A stretch of DNA of 64,000 nt. Source: Girardinichthys multiradiatus. Lineage: Eukaryota; Chordata; Actinopteri; Cyprinodontiformes; Goodeidae. The notes beneath the pieces are model-generated. The model worked only from the letters and a program-made list of their open reading frames with translations, made no database searches and was not told where the DNA came from. The translations under genes were made by a program, and so were the position numbers. The stretch spans positions 46,649,891 through 46,713,890 of the forward strand of contig NC_061796.1 in NCBI RefSeq assembly GCF_021462225.1, given 5' to 3'. Positions 32,140-44,010 of the stretch are shown here, piece after piece; position 1 is the first letter of the stretch; each line of letters begins with the position of its first letter.

Positions 32140-33055
32140 TATTTTGTCTTGCTTGTGTCCAACCACTCAGAAAGTAGTTTACATGAAATGTATATCTTTC
32201 TAAAAATGGACCTGCTGGAATTCAAGTTAGCATTGATAACTTTATGAGGAACTGATCCCCATTTAGCTGAGTGGATTCCAGAACAAAGTATGGATCATGC
32301 TCATTAGTGTTAGAGTTGACCCTCAGTTCGTCGTTATCTTTAGACAACATGTGGAAAATCATACTCTGCTGTACATTTCTAGGTCTCTTGTGCCTCCTCA
32401 TAAAGTGCTGCATCATCATCTCTGACAGGTTGTTGGTCACAGCTTCTGTCACTGACTAAAAGCAGACGCCAACACTAAAAGGTTCAAGGAGACTGTCAGT
32501 GGAAGAAACTGTTAGAAGAAAGATGATGCTGTGTCCACAGATGGAAGTCCTAAGGAAGCTGCTAAAGCTGCAGAACATTGGAGAAACCATATTTATTTCC
32601 CACTGCTCTCCAAAACGTATGTTCAAAGGCCATTTGTTTCTTGGTTTTGTAGTATGGTTTAGATGTAACACTCGGTGAGCAAATATTAGCTTTGTTTCTT
32701 GAGTTTTTGTTCAGTCTGACTCAATAAACTCTTTTTTATCTTGTTTTTAGAAATATTCTACAAAATTTTAATTGACATTGATGGTAGAAATGTGGAAAGT
32801 TTCTTTAAATGAAGTTTGAATTTATGGTTAAATCTTTGACCTTTGACTCATTCAGAGTAAAAAGGTTTCTAAACGAATGACTGAACCTGTATTTTATCTA
32901 AACACATAAACAATGTTTTCTGGCCTGAATTAAGTTGGATTTCTCTAGTAGTTTCAGAACTAGTTTTGGCATACCACAGGGTTTGGTACTGAGATTCACT
33001 ATTTTTCAAAATGTTATATTTTCTTATAGTTAGTAAGAAACATGACAACTTTTAC
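32140..33055. other. noncoding, nothing recognised
   Basis: AT-rich, no gene or family identified. Confidence 0.3.
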
Positions 33056-33059
33056 CATA

Positions 33060-33530
33060 TAGGAGCAACCTGATCCAGTAACCATGGCTGCAGATCGCGG
33101 GATGGTGAGGGGTCGGATAGTGGGCGTGGTCAGACATCTGACTCCACCCTCAAACCATTTTGATTTTGTTTAAGTTGGACGTTCAGACGTTCTCTCTGTG
33201 GTTTACTACCCGCAGTGATAGCTTTCCATGCCTTGTGCTGCCACAGAGATGGAGGGCAGTGAGGCTCCTGAATGCATTGGACCGCTGGGCGACCATCAAC
33301 ATCCAGTTGGTCGAAATACGTAAACAAAAATCCTCCCCCAAAAAAATCAAGAGCTTCCAGGTGACCCAGACTCTGAGAATTAGCGTTAAACTGTGTCTCT
33401 ACACTAGACAGAACAGATTTCATGGTATTTTCATTTATCTCCTGTTTTATGTTAGTATTTTGATTGAAAATTATGAAGTTCACTTCAAAACAGTGCTGAA
33501 TTGTGTGACTATACTGCACTAATGAGACTC
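33060..33530 (+). repeat. unidentified dispersed repeat, copy 1
   Basis: Shares a series of blocks in the same order with 35690-36120: GGCTGCAGATCGCGGGATG versus GGCTGCGGACCACGGGATG, GTGGGCGTGGTC versus GTGGGCAGAGTC, CACAGAGATGGAGGGCAGTGAG versus CACAGAGACGGTGGGCCGTGAG (compared over shorter runs), CTTCCAGGTGACCCA in both, and TTCATGGTATTTTCAT versus TTCATGGGATTTTCAT. No family recognised. Confidence 0.6.
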
Positions 33531-34079
33531 CCCGATTTCTACTCATTTTTATTTTTTCCATTTTCATATTATTATTTTTATGAAAAAAATATTTAATCAC
33601 ATTTCCAACTGGTTTCAATGTGGCTAAATTAAAATAATAAACTAGAGCGTCTCTTCGATGCTGACCATTTTTCTACATAATCATTTCATCCCTTTGCAGT
33701 TTTACTCATGGAGCTGCCATCTGTGGGATGTTTTCTACCAGTCATGTTAATTTATAGACACCCTAGAAACGTTTGTAACAACTCTGACAATGGATGAGTT
33801 AAAATAACTTTTTTTTTGTTCTTATTTTCTGTCTGCTGCTGAAAGGTGCTTATATTACTTTAACAAAAGATTTTTCTTCTGGAGAAGGTAACTCAGAGGG
33901 TGATAATCACATATATCAGATGTCTTAAAAGTTGATTGGGAGACCAGGGATTAGTGCCCCAAATAAACAGGGCATAAAACTACGTTTTTTATAAAATAAA
34001 TAATGACATTAAACCACTGGTTACATTAATTCTTCAATGAGATTTGAGCAGTTCCATTATTATTTAACACCATATCCAT

Positions 34080-35220
34080 CAACTATTGTGTTTATTTTAA
34101 CCCTACATGGAGGAAGGGCGGAGACGGTTTATTTTCTGTAAGTAAACATATGCAGAATGTGTGATATTACTGATATGAGCGTGAAATGATGTGAGCTATC
34201 AAGGATGACACCCAACCTCTTGACCCGAGGGGAGGGGGAAACAGAGGAGCTGTCGATAGAAACAGAAAAACTGGACAGTGTAGATTTTGATACCAATGAG
34301 GAAGATATCAGTTTTATCACTGTTTAACTGCAGGAAATTTGACCTGAACCAATAATTTATTTCAGATAAGCAGGTGAGGTAGGAGGAAGAAGGGAGTGCA
34401 AAATTAGGTTAGAAGGAAAAGTAGAGATGGGTGTTTTCTACAAAGCAATGGAAGTGGATGTTGAATTAGTGAAATATATTGCCAAGTGGAAGGAAAATAA
34501 ATGATGAAAAGAAGAGGCCCCTAGACTCAGCCCTGGGGCACACCTGATGTAGCAGGAGAGGCGTGGCATCTGAAGGAGTGGAGCTCGTTGAACCGAGTGC
34601 AGCCTGAGATACAACTAAACCTCTTTAGTGGGCTGTGGATAATGCCAATTGAAGACAGTCTATTGAGGAAGACTGTGTGAGACTTTGTATCACAGGCAGC
34701 GTACAGATCAAGGAAGATGACAATGTTGAGTAAACCAGAGTCAGCAGCCTAAGGAGGTCGTTGGTGATTCTTAAGAGGGCAACTTCTGTGCTGTGGCGAG
34801 GATAAAAACAAGGCTGGAATTGTTCATAGAGAGTGTTTTGTGTCAAATGTAGAAATAAATAGAAATAGGACGAAGGTTATTGTAGTCATTCGGATCTGAA
34901 CCAGGTTTCTTAAGTATTGGGTGACAGATGGCTTTTTTAAGAGGATGGGAACAACTCCAGCAGTGAGTGAGGAGGGGATGATGGCAGAAATGAGAGGGAG
35001 CAGAAAGGAAAGGTACGATTGGACCAAAATTTTAAAGAGGGGATCAAGATGACATGTAGAGGTCTTGGAATAACAGATGAGGTTTAAAGGTTCTGACGCA
35101 TCTAGAAGTTGAAAGCATGAAAAGGGCAGACAGTTATTAAAAACTTTAAAGGAGGAGACAACCGAGGAGTCAGAACCAAGGAGCTTATGAATCAGCTGAG
35201 TGTAGGGGGTTGAAGAAATA
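34080..35220 (-). mobile_element. broken L2-type LINE, minus orientation
   Basis: Minus-strand fragments of an L2-like RT: YEQFQPCFYPRHSTEVALLR (compare the usual FQSGFRPRHSTETAL), a DTVSHSILLD-like region, then SVSPSPRVKRLGVILDSS near 34190-34250 (compare KSLGVILDS). The order and orientation are consistent over 1.1 kb, with many stops. Confidence 0.65.
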
Positions 35221-35689
35221 AACTTTATGAAATAACTTCATAACTGTAATGCTTTGCCTGAACCCGCACTACATCAATCCGTTTTGTTACAATATAAAGA
35301 CATACAATTCTATTTAAACTATATTTACATCGTGTTTTAACCAAGGGTGGGATCAGAGGCAGCTTTGTGCATGCGTGATTCGTGCATGTGGACGCAGAGT
35401 GGAGTGGGACTCCTCTTTGCTCTGACTGCAGGCAGGGTTAGTGGTGCGATGTTCATGAACAATGCGATTCTTTTGAACGGCTGTTTGAGGTGAACCAGAT
35501 CCTGAAGATTCAGTTCCCTTTAAAGAGCCATAAATCCCATCACTAGGTGGGGCTTGCTGCACATCGAGGCTACAGACTGGTTGTCATTGCTTGGGAAGTC
35601 AGAGGGGCTCATAGCAGCACTTGCTGCCTGATGAGGACAGTAACTGCAGAACAATTAGTGCTTTCACTCCTAGTCGCATAGTGGCATAT

Positions 35690-36120
35690 CAGGGAGCAGG
35701 TCCCGGGCACGGCTGCGGACCACGGGATGAGAAGGGGTCAAATAGTGGGCAGAGTCGGCCGTTTAGATTGGATGGTCATCCTCCTTTCTTCAAAATGTCC
35801 AGTTTTACTCCCGAAGTGAAGCTTTTCATGGTGTCTGCTGTCACAGAGACGGTGGGCCGTGAGACTCCGTGTACTCGCTTCTGAACGCGTTCAGTCATTA
35901 ATAATTGGTTTGCTAAGGGACCATTAACAAATTCCAGTCAGTCAAAGCACGTAAACAGCTTCCAGGTGACCCAAACACTGAGAAGAAATGCTGCGTTGTG
36001 TTACTACACCAGATTAATTTCATGGGATTTTCATAGATCTCCTATTTTATAATTATTATGAAATATGGAATTTTCTTCAACAGCTTCCAGCTCAGTTGAG
36101 TAACTTTACTGGACAATTGA
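35690..36120 (+). repeat. unidentified dispersed repeat, copy 2
   Basis: Diverged direct copy of 33060-33530 (see that entry for the shared blocks). The two copies flank the LINE remnant at 34080-35220. Confidence 0.6.
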
Positions 36121-36151
36121 AATACTGCAGGTTTACTCTACTTTTTAAAGA

Positions 36152-36528
36152 TGTTAGGGTTTGAAAACTTTTGTATTGTTTATCACTCATGTCTGCTCTA
36201 AGTGCTTTTCCCTCCTACATGTCACAGAAAGTGATATGGGTCAGACAAGTGAGTTATGCTTTTATCAGCACCATCTAGGGACTGGTACCGAGTCCTCACT
36301 CCCTCTTTGTTTAAAATCAAGACACATGAACCCTAACCTTTCTGACCCCACACACACACACACACCCTGAATGTTTGTTGAACTGTGTGTGAACCAGCAT
36401 GTATAAATAAAGAGAGAGGGGTGCTAATACTTTGTAGATTTGCACTGCAGAGTGTGACCTACCCTTGCTGCAAGTAAATCTGACTCTGTATCGTTCTTGC
36501 CTCTGAGTTGACTAATTAATACCTAACA
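36152..36528 (+). mobile_element. solo LTR with 5-bp target duplication
   Basis: Starts TGTTAG and ends CTAACA (inverted), 377 bp. It is flanked by AAAGA on both sides (36147-36151 and 36529-36533). It contains a TATAAATAAAG promoter/poly(A)-like segment near 36402 and a (CA)8 run at 36349-36364. No internal retroelement coding adjoins, so it is a solo LTR left by recombination. The 5-bp duplication fits Gypsy-, BEL- or some ERV-type elements; the class is not determined. Confidence 0.85.
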
Positions 36529-36879
36529 AAAGACTATATTATTTATTTGCAAGGTATCCCTTCAGTGGAATGTGGATGTGTACAACTATGACAACTATTA
36601 AATATCTGTGTGAAATCAAAACACTCAGTTCTATTACAAGGACACGCAATAGGGAAGACACTTAAATAATCACCATTTCTTAATATTATTGAATAGAACA
36701 GTCATTAGAAACCACTCACCTGTATTTCACTGGGACAAACATTCATTTGAGTTTCTGGGTCGGATCCAGAATAATTCGCCAGTTCATAATTTCATAATTT
36801 AAACCAACAGTACGTATCCCCAGTTTGCCCCATCCTACTTCAAATTTGTACAAAATGGTTGTTCAGGAAACCAATTTCA

Positions 36880-37330
36880 ATACCAGCAAAGAAGACCCAA
36901 GCAAATACCAACAGCAGTTTTCAAATGATGATCTTAATAAGAAAGGGACCAAGCTATACAAAGTCAATTAAATAAATGTAATACGTAATATGAAATCAGC
37001 CAAAACAGTTCAAAAAGTATCACGTCATGCCCTGATCTGAATATATCCGTGGAGAGATCAGTAACCAAATCATCTTGGTGTGAATGGGTAACAAAGCCGT
37101 TTCTAAGGCTTTGGGACTTCATCCACAGTGAGAGCCAATATACACAAATGGAGAAAATGACTCCAAGAGATCATCAGCAACTTGTCTACAAGGTCAGAGA
37201 AGAACCCAGAAGGCCTTGCATCAGTTAAGGTCAGAGTTCATGGTAAAACAATAAGAAAGAGACATGGGGCAAAAGTGGCTCCTATGAGAGAATTCCAAGG
37301 CCAGAACCACTACTGGCCCAAAAAGACCAT
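36880..37330 (+). mobile_element. Tc1-like transposon remnant, N-terminal region
   Basis: Contains TGTGAATGGGTAACAAAGCC, then TTTCTAAGGCTTTGGGACT, CACAGTGAGAGCCA, and TCAGTTAAGGTCAGAGTTCATG. Together these read as a broken N-terminal (DNA-binding) part of a common fish Tc1 family. The catalytic part is absent. Confidence 0.6.
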
Positions 37331-37529
37331 AACAGCCAGCTTGTGATTGTGGATGAGCTCACACATCCTGTTTTACCACCCACCAGTTTCAGATTAATTT
37401 TCTTAAAGGTTTTATTCCTAAATATGATTACTAAATATGATAATCGTTTATTCTGTGGGGATTGTAACATTACTGTTCTACTGGGTTATTGGCCTCTGAG
37501 TTTTTAAGGATTTTGGTAGCATTTAATAT

Positions 37530-38875
37530 GACACAATCAGTACCCAGACTAACCCATCACCTCTGACATACTCTGGACCTTGTTGTATCTCATGGACTGT
37601 CCATTTCACACTTTACTGTGTTTATCTATTGTGGGTTCTTTAATATTCAAGACTACACCTCCGTCTTCTTACCTCCCTGTTGGTTGGAGTAAGGGGGAGT
37701 CAGGTTTAGCCTAAACCGGCTCAGTTATGGTTGAGGTGCAAACACACCCTCCATTTCTGGTACCTGTATGACCCCTTCTCTTTTCCAATGGTTATAATCA
37801 GTCTGACAGAGAGAGGTATCCCAATCGTTGTGGTTATTAGTATAACAATGACCATCAGTGGCTCTAGATGGACAAACTGTCTACTTTTAAGGCTTAAAAC
37901 TTTCCTTTTTGATAAAGCTTATAGTTAGAGTTGCTTAGGTTATCCTGAACTATCTCTGTAGTTATGCTGCTATAGGCTTAGGCTGCTGGAGGACATAATG
38001 ACCACTTTCACCCTTTTTGCAACATTCTCATACTACTCTCCAGTTTTGCATTATTTGCTGTTATTTCAGCTTTTAACCTTGTTCTCTCTTTTCTCTTCCT
38101 AGAAACTACACCTGGCCTGACTCTGTGTCTACCTGTGACATTTTTCTGGAGAGGGGCATCGTCCGAGCTTCTGCTGGCAACAACTTAATGCTCACCTTCT
38201 ACAGATGATCCACATGGCCCTGTCTTTCAGTGTTTAACCCTTTCTCTCTCCTAGACATGGCTACTGACTGAGCTTCTACTGTAACTAACTCTATGTTCTC
38301 TCTTTCAGACTCTAACCTTGAAAACTGGCTCAGAGTTTATCTGTTCTTTCTTTCTAGATGAAACGACTAAAGGAGCTACATCCATTAACATTTACTTTTC
38401 CTTCCCATAGAAAGGACTCCTGGATCAGTGCTTCTTTGTTCTCTTTGTGTCTCTGCTCTGTTCTCTCAAACCCCCAGTCGGTCGTGGCAGATGGCCGCTC
38501 ACACTGAGCCTGGTTCTGGTTCTGCTGGAGGTTTCTTCCTGTTAAAAGGGAGTTTTTCCTCTCCACTGTCGCTACATGCATGCTCAGTATGAGGGATTGC
38601 TGCAAAGTCAACCCCAGTGACTGTCCACTGTCTCTACATGCTCATCCAGGAGGAGTGAATGCTGCAAGTCACTGACTGGATGCAATTTGCTGGGTTTCCT
38701 TAGATAGAAAAACTTTTTATCCAATTTGAATAAATAACTGAATCTGACTGAACTGTTCAATGGTTAGTTTTAATTGGAATGTATGAACCTGATTTTTGTG
38801 AAGTGCATTGAGACGACATGTGTTGTGAATTGGCACTATATAAATAAAACTGAATTGAATTGAATTATACTTGAA
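37530..38875 (+). mobile_element. L2-type LINE, 3' end with deleted middle
   Basis: 37530-37620 encodes TQSVPRLTHHL and TLDLVVSHGL, matching an L2 endonuclease C-terminal end (compare GHTLDLVLSHGL). From about 37797 the sequence is 3' UTR, ending in GTGAATTGGCACTATATAAA then (TGAAT)n, a typical fish L2 tail. The RT is missing here. The tail is an inverted match to 39690-40790. Confidence 0.65.
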
Positions 38876-39059
38876 GATAGTATTTTATTACCACATGCCG
38901 CTGACTTACAGGACTCTCATCAGAACGGGATGTCAGAATAACACTGCATGGCTCCTACACCTGGCACATGCTCAGACTCCTACAACTTAACATAGCCACC
39001 TGTTATTGCAGCTACCTCTGCAGCCAGTAGACCACGGCAGCAGGTTGCCTTCGTTGCAT

Positions 39060-41460
39060 CCTCACCTCTGCTACTGCCGAACAATTTGCTGCTGCTTTTA
39101 TGGATTTTATTTGCTTTAATTAACTCCTGTCTTAGTTCAGGAATTTTTCCAACTGCTTTTAAACATGCTATTGTAAAGCCACTTACTAAAAAAACTTCAC
39201 TTTGACCCCTTGGTTTTAGCCAACTTAGGCCCGTTTCTCATGGGCCCTTCATTTCCATGGTTTGAGGAATATATATTTTTACCCAACCTCAGCCATTTAA
39301 GAAGATTATTCTATTTTTGAAAAATGTTTGCCTGGTTCAGAGTTCAGAGTCTGCCTTAGTAAATGGTAGGCGCCCTGTTGCCCTGGTGTTGCTGGACCTA
39401 AAGCAGCCTTTGATACCTTCAATCATTCTGTCCTTCGGTCTCCTTTAAGCCACCATGTTGGTATCTGTGGCTCAGATTAAATGGTTTGCATCCTATCTGA
39501 CAGACAAGTTTTTTACAGTTATTTTATGTTATGTGGGGTGCCACAGGGTTCCATTCTTGATCCCCTCTTTTATCCCCTCTATCTGCTGGCACTCGAAGCA
39601 AGAATAACTCGGCTCAACCTGTTTTTCCGCTGTTATGCAGATGATTCCCAGATTTATCAGTCTTTAAAACCAAGTAACCGTCACATTCAACACTTCTATT
39701 CAATTTCAATTCAATTCAGTTTATTCATATAGCGCCAATTCACAACACATGTTGTCTCAAGGCACTTCACAAAAATCAGGTTCATATATTCCAATTAATC
39801 CTAACAATTGAACAGTGCAGTCAGAGTTAGTTATTTATTGGATAAAAAGTTTTTCTATCTAAGGAAACCCAGCAGATTGCATCCAGTCAGTGACTTGCAG
39901 CATTCACTCCTCCTGGATGAGCATGTAGAGACAGTGGACAGTCACTGGCGTTGACTTTGCAGCAATCCCTCACACTGAGCATGCATGTAGCGACAGTGGA
40001 GAGGAAAAACTCCCTTTTAACAGGAAGAAACCTCCAGCAGAACCAGAACCAGGCTCAGTGTAAGCGGCTATCTGCCACGACCGACTGGGGGTTTGAGAGA
40101 ACAGAGCAGAGACACAAAAAGATCAAAGAAGCACTGATCCAGGAGTACTTTCTACGGGAAGGAAAAGTAAATGTTAATGGATGTAGCTCCTTTAGTCGTT
40201 TCATCTAGAAAGAAAGAACAGATAAACTCTGATCCAGTTTTCAAGGTTAGAGTCTGAAAGAGAGCACATAGAGTTAGTCACAGTAGAAGCTCAGTCAGTA
40301 GCCATGTCTAGGAGAGAGAAAGGGTTAAACACTAAAAGACAGGGCCATGTGCATCATCGGTAGAGGGTGAGCATTAAGTTGTTGCCAGCAGAAGCTTGGA
40401 CGATTCCCCTCTCCAGAAAGGTGTCACAGGTAGACACAGAGTCAGGCCAGGTGTAGCTTCTAAGAAGAGAAAAGAAAGAGAACATAAAGTTAGAAGCTGA
40501 AATAACAGCAAATAATGCAAAATTGGAGAGTAGTGTGAGAATGTAGCGAAGAGGTTTCAGTTTATGTATTTATATAGCGCTTATTTACAACAATGTCGTC
40601 TCAAGGCACCCCACAAAGGGTCCGGAATGGCGCGGGGCCGGCGGGGAGGTCGGACCAAACCACCGAGAGCCACCCCAGAACGGGGAGCACTAAGTAAAAT
40701 AATAAACTGATAAAGTTTGTCCATGTAGAGCTCACTGATGGCCATTGTTATACTAAAAACCACAAGGATTGGGATACCTTTCTCTGTCCTCCTTGATGGT
40801 TTTTAAATGAACAAAGGACCAAATAAATTTTGTTTGGTGAGAATGCCATCAATGATAACAGTGCCCTGAATTTTAAATTTAGTGACATTGTAACAAGTCT
40901 GCGGGTGATTTTTGACAAAGATATTAAATTGACTGTCAAATCAAGCTTTTATCACCTTCATTTCAGCTAATGTTTAGCCGCTTTTGAAACGGTGCAGATC
41001 TTGAGGCTAGACACGTTTTTTTCAGCTCAATAATTGATTACTGTGGTAATCTTTTTGTTTGTGTCTCTCAGTTGTCTCTCAACGGGCTTCAGTTGGTCGT
41101 AAATGCAGCTGCAAAACTTTTTACTGGCACCCCCAGATACATGCACAACACTTCTGTTATATCCTTCCTCTACTGGCTGCCTGTCCATTTTAGAAAACAT
41201 TTTTAACTTTTATTGTTCCTTTTTAAAGCTCTTAATGGTTTGGCCCCATCCTACATTTGTAATTCATTGAGTTTCTCCATGCATGATAGATCCCTGAGGT
41301 CATCGTCCCAGTTCTTCTTGAATGTTCTGAGAGCCTCATATAAACATTGGATTGTCCTGGCTTTCTCAGTTGAAGCATCTAGACTGGAACCAGCTACCTC
41401 TGGATCTACACTCAGTCACTGACCTGGGCCTTATTTGCAATAAGAAAACAAGTCCAAACC
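39060..41460 (+). mobile_element. broken L2-type LINE split by an inverted LINE tail
   Basis: 39100-39690 encodes, with stops, FPTAFKHAIVKPLTKKTSL, VNGRRPVALVLLDLKAAFDT and GVPQGSILDPLFYPLYLL ... CYADDSQIYQSLKPS (the YADD active site). 40800-41460 continues the same element: SLNFKFSDIVTSLRVIFDKD-like, then ALNGLAPSYICNSLSFSM. The minus-oriented LINE tail at 39690-40790 lies between them. Confidence 0.65.
39690..40790 (-). mobile_element. LINE 3' UTR/tail inserted in minus orientation
   Basis: Begins with (AATTC)n-type tail TTCAATTTCAATTCAATTCA, the reverse of the tail at 38855-38875. It runs as an inverted copy of 37797-38875 to about 40790 (GACAGAGAAAGGTATCCCAA on the minus strand). About 1.1 kb, with an extra block at 40556-40690 that carries a second 'tatatagcgct' tail. 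No coding capacity. Confidence 0.7.
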
Positions 41461-41464
41461 CTCC

Positions 41465-42230
41465 AGAACAGCAAGGCTCACTCTGAGATCAGAGAAATGC
41501 AATTTAAGTCAGACTAAGAAAAAAAGACCTGTGTTCTGGTCAGTTGTACGCAATGCTAGATTAAACTATTATTTATCCCTTGAGTTTAGAAAAAAATAAT
41601 TAAGGCCTTTATGATTCATAGGTCAGAGTTAAGAAGCTTAACAAACAGAAATATAGATAAAAACTTGGGAGGTAAAGCTGCAAAACCCTAAGGAACATTT
41701 CAAAAATGACCTCCAGAAAGCCTAGAGTCTTGCAAAAGATCTAAAAAGAAATATACAAGCAATCTAACAATGCATACCTCAAACAGAATCCTGTCTATAC
41801 AGGGAGGGCTTAGTTTTATCAGATTGTTTTCATAAAAAGAGTTATATGCAATCAAAATGTAACATTAAAGTCATATTTCTGAATAATTATGCTACAACTA
41901 AACCTGTAATTTAGAAAAGCAATGAGTCCCAATTCAGAACCATGTGGGACACCACAACTGACTCTGAAACTACTTGAGGCATCTATGTGTCAATAGAACA
42001 TTGTCCCATTCTGTGAGTTTAGGAGCTTTTTTTATGTCCAATTAATCTAAGTGAGAGCTAAAAAACTTAAAACGTCCAGTATCGGAAAAAACAAGTGATG
42101 AAGCGCCAAATATAACCCACCAGAAGGCATGGAGAACTGCTGATCAGGAACACTTTACCAGACAAAACTATAAACGAGGACTGGATCAGGACTTTTTCAC
42201 AGTACCAGTCTGCCGTTATGGGGAAATGAC
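41465..42230. other. noncoding, nothing firm
   Basis: No gene. 41930-41990 resembles antisense LINE sequence also seen near 44750, but too short to assign. Confidence 0.3.
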
Positions 42231-42233
42231 AGT

Positions 42234-42248
42234 GGGGGGGGGGGGGGG
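42234..42248 (+). repeat. poly-G run (15 bases)
   Basis: Fifteen consecutive G on the + strand, preceded by ACAGT. A run this long could form G-quadruplex structures and is also a common site of sequencing-length error. Confidence 0.95.
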
Positions 42249-42499
42249 TGTGCTGGACTGTTTTTCTTTATTTCTAGTTTTATTCTAAGGATGACTAAAT
42301 GTGTGCAGAAGGTAGACCTCAGCAGAGATCTGTGCAGGAACAGGGGGGCATACGGGGGAAAATCCCGATGCTTTTACCATTGGATCAGGAATGAAGACAG
42401 GTCGAACCAGTTCGGTCCATCAGCTGTGTGGACGGCTGGGAAAATACATCCAGCGCCTCTGAAACAGCGTAGGCCTGTTAGAACGACACCTAACGCCCA

Positions 42500-43500
42500 T
42501 CAGCAGCCTGCCGGAAGCTGCTGATCCGGATCGGTTTCAGCACCGCGGACAGCGCTCACCCCGCTGGTCCGCACGCGGAGACCCCCAAAATGCGGCATTT
42601 CGTGCGTGGCTGAGCGTGAACCGCGGAGCCGTAAGGGTCACAGTGAGGCTGCCACCAGCCCTCTGCTGCCGGTAGTTCCTGACCAGGGACCCCGTGACGG
42701 CCTGCAGAGGAAGGCCCGGCTTCCCTCCGCCTCAACCGACCGCTTGTTAGGGAACCTGACCCAAAATGTCACCGTCTAATCTCTGGAACATACACGGATA
42801 ATCGTTAAAACTCGGGCCTGGCTGTGTCCATCGAATATGCATGCTGCCTTCTGCATTAAAAATGACATCTGTCCGGATCATCTGCACCCGCAGTGGATCA
42901 CTCCTCTGAAACTGTGCTGCAGATTTGGATCTGCCAGGATGTGTATGAAAGCTGGGGCTAGAGTACTCACAGTTTGTTCGATGCTCCCAGTCCAGACCAG
43001 TCCTCCCAGCCGAGGAAAGCCCAGTGTGGCGGATTAATGGGCAGAAAGGTGCATTCTTAAAGCGCTTTGCATGGCTCTGTTATTATGGCTTTGCAGTAAA
43101 TATGCGAGGTCATCCGCGCGTAAACACAAAAACAGCGCTGGTTATTTCCAAGTGTTGCAAAGAGATGACAAGAGGGAAACATCCACACACACAAATAAAG
43201 ATACACAAACGTATCAACAGAAACGACGAACGGCGATTCAGCGATTCCCCTCCTCCTCTACAATCTGGAGCTCATTCGCGACGTCATGATGGAGACGCGC
43301 CGTGCGTAAAAGCTCCCTCTCACGTATTCATCTGCTTTTTTTCTGGCCCTCTGTTACATGAAACACGACAGGGGGAGGTCTGCACACACAACAGCAAGAA
43401 AAATCTGGTGATGAATCTCAAGAAGCGCTGCTGATGGAGGATCATTCCGCAGATTCCTCCCCGCCGCAGAGCTGCAGATATGGCGCTCTGGTTTTAACGC
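42500..43500 (-). promoter_or_regulatory. CpG-rich block, candidate promoter (possibly gabbr1 leader exon)
   Basis: 42500-42740 and 43080-43480 are dense in CpG (about 16 in the 110 bases from 42520), unlike the rest of the intergenic DNA. The minus strand has a strong donor AACT|GTGAGTAC with the exon ending at 42971. Because the gabbr1 ATG exon has an upstream acceptor at 30654, a spliced leader starting here is a reasonable model. It could equally be the promoter of an unseen gene on either strand. The 136-aa open frame at 43024-43434 shows no recognisable domain. Confidence 0.45.
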
Positions 43501-44010
43501 TGTAAGCCTAAAAGCTCTTCTGAGCTTAAGTCAAAGAAGCTGCGGTCAGGTTTCTCTACAACACTGCTCATCCACTGCGTCAGAGTCTTCTGTTCGTCAT
43601 CTGCTTCACATTTAAACACCTGCTGAATAATTCAAGGAAAGAAGAGAAACACCGAGACCTTAGAAATCTTTTCAAATTCTATTCACACCTTTGATTTGAC
43701 AATATTTTTACAATCTGAAACCAGTTTCACCAGTTATAGTGAATCTGTTTGAACTTGAAATGAAGTTCAGCTCCTGGCATTTGAATCCTTCAGCTGGAGC
43801 CATGTTTTGGACATCTGGATTTAACAACAGTTCGGCCTCCTTACCTCCTGACACCACATCCTGGATCAGAATGAGGAATGGCTGCAAAACGTCACCTAGG
43901 CTACCTTCTGTAGACGTTTATGTAACTACGGATCTAAAACTAAACTTGACTACACTAACTGGAACCGAATTAGAATCTGTCTCAAATCAAATTTCTTTAT
44001 AAAGCAACTC

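Noticed and set aside
33130..33618. 162-aa minus-strand frame
   Set aside because: Overlaps the dispersed repeat at 33060-33530 and has no recognisable domain.
43024..43434. 136-aa open frame in the CpG-rich block as a gene
   Set aside because: No domain, no conserved-looking sequence; open frames are expected by chance in GC-rich DNA.
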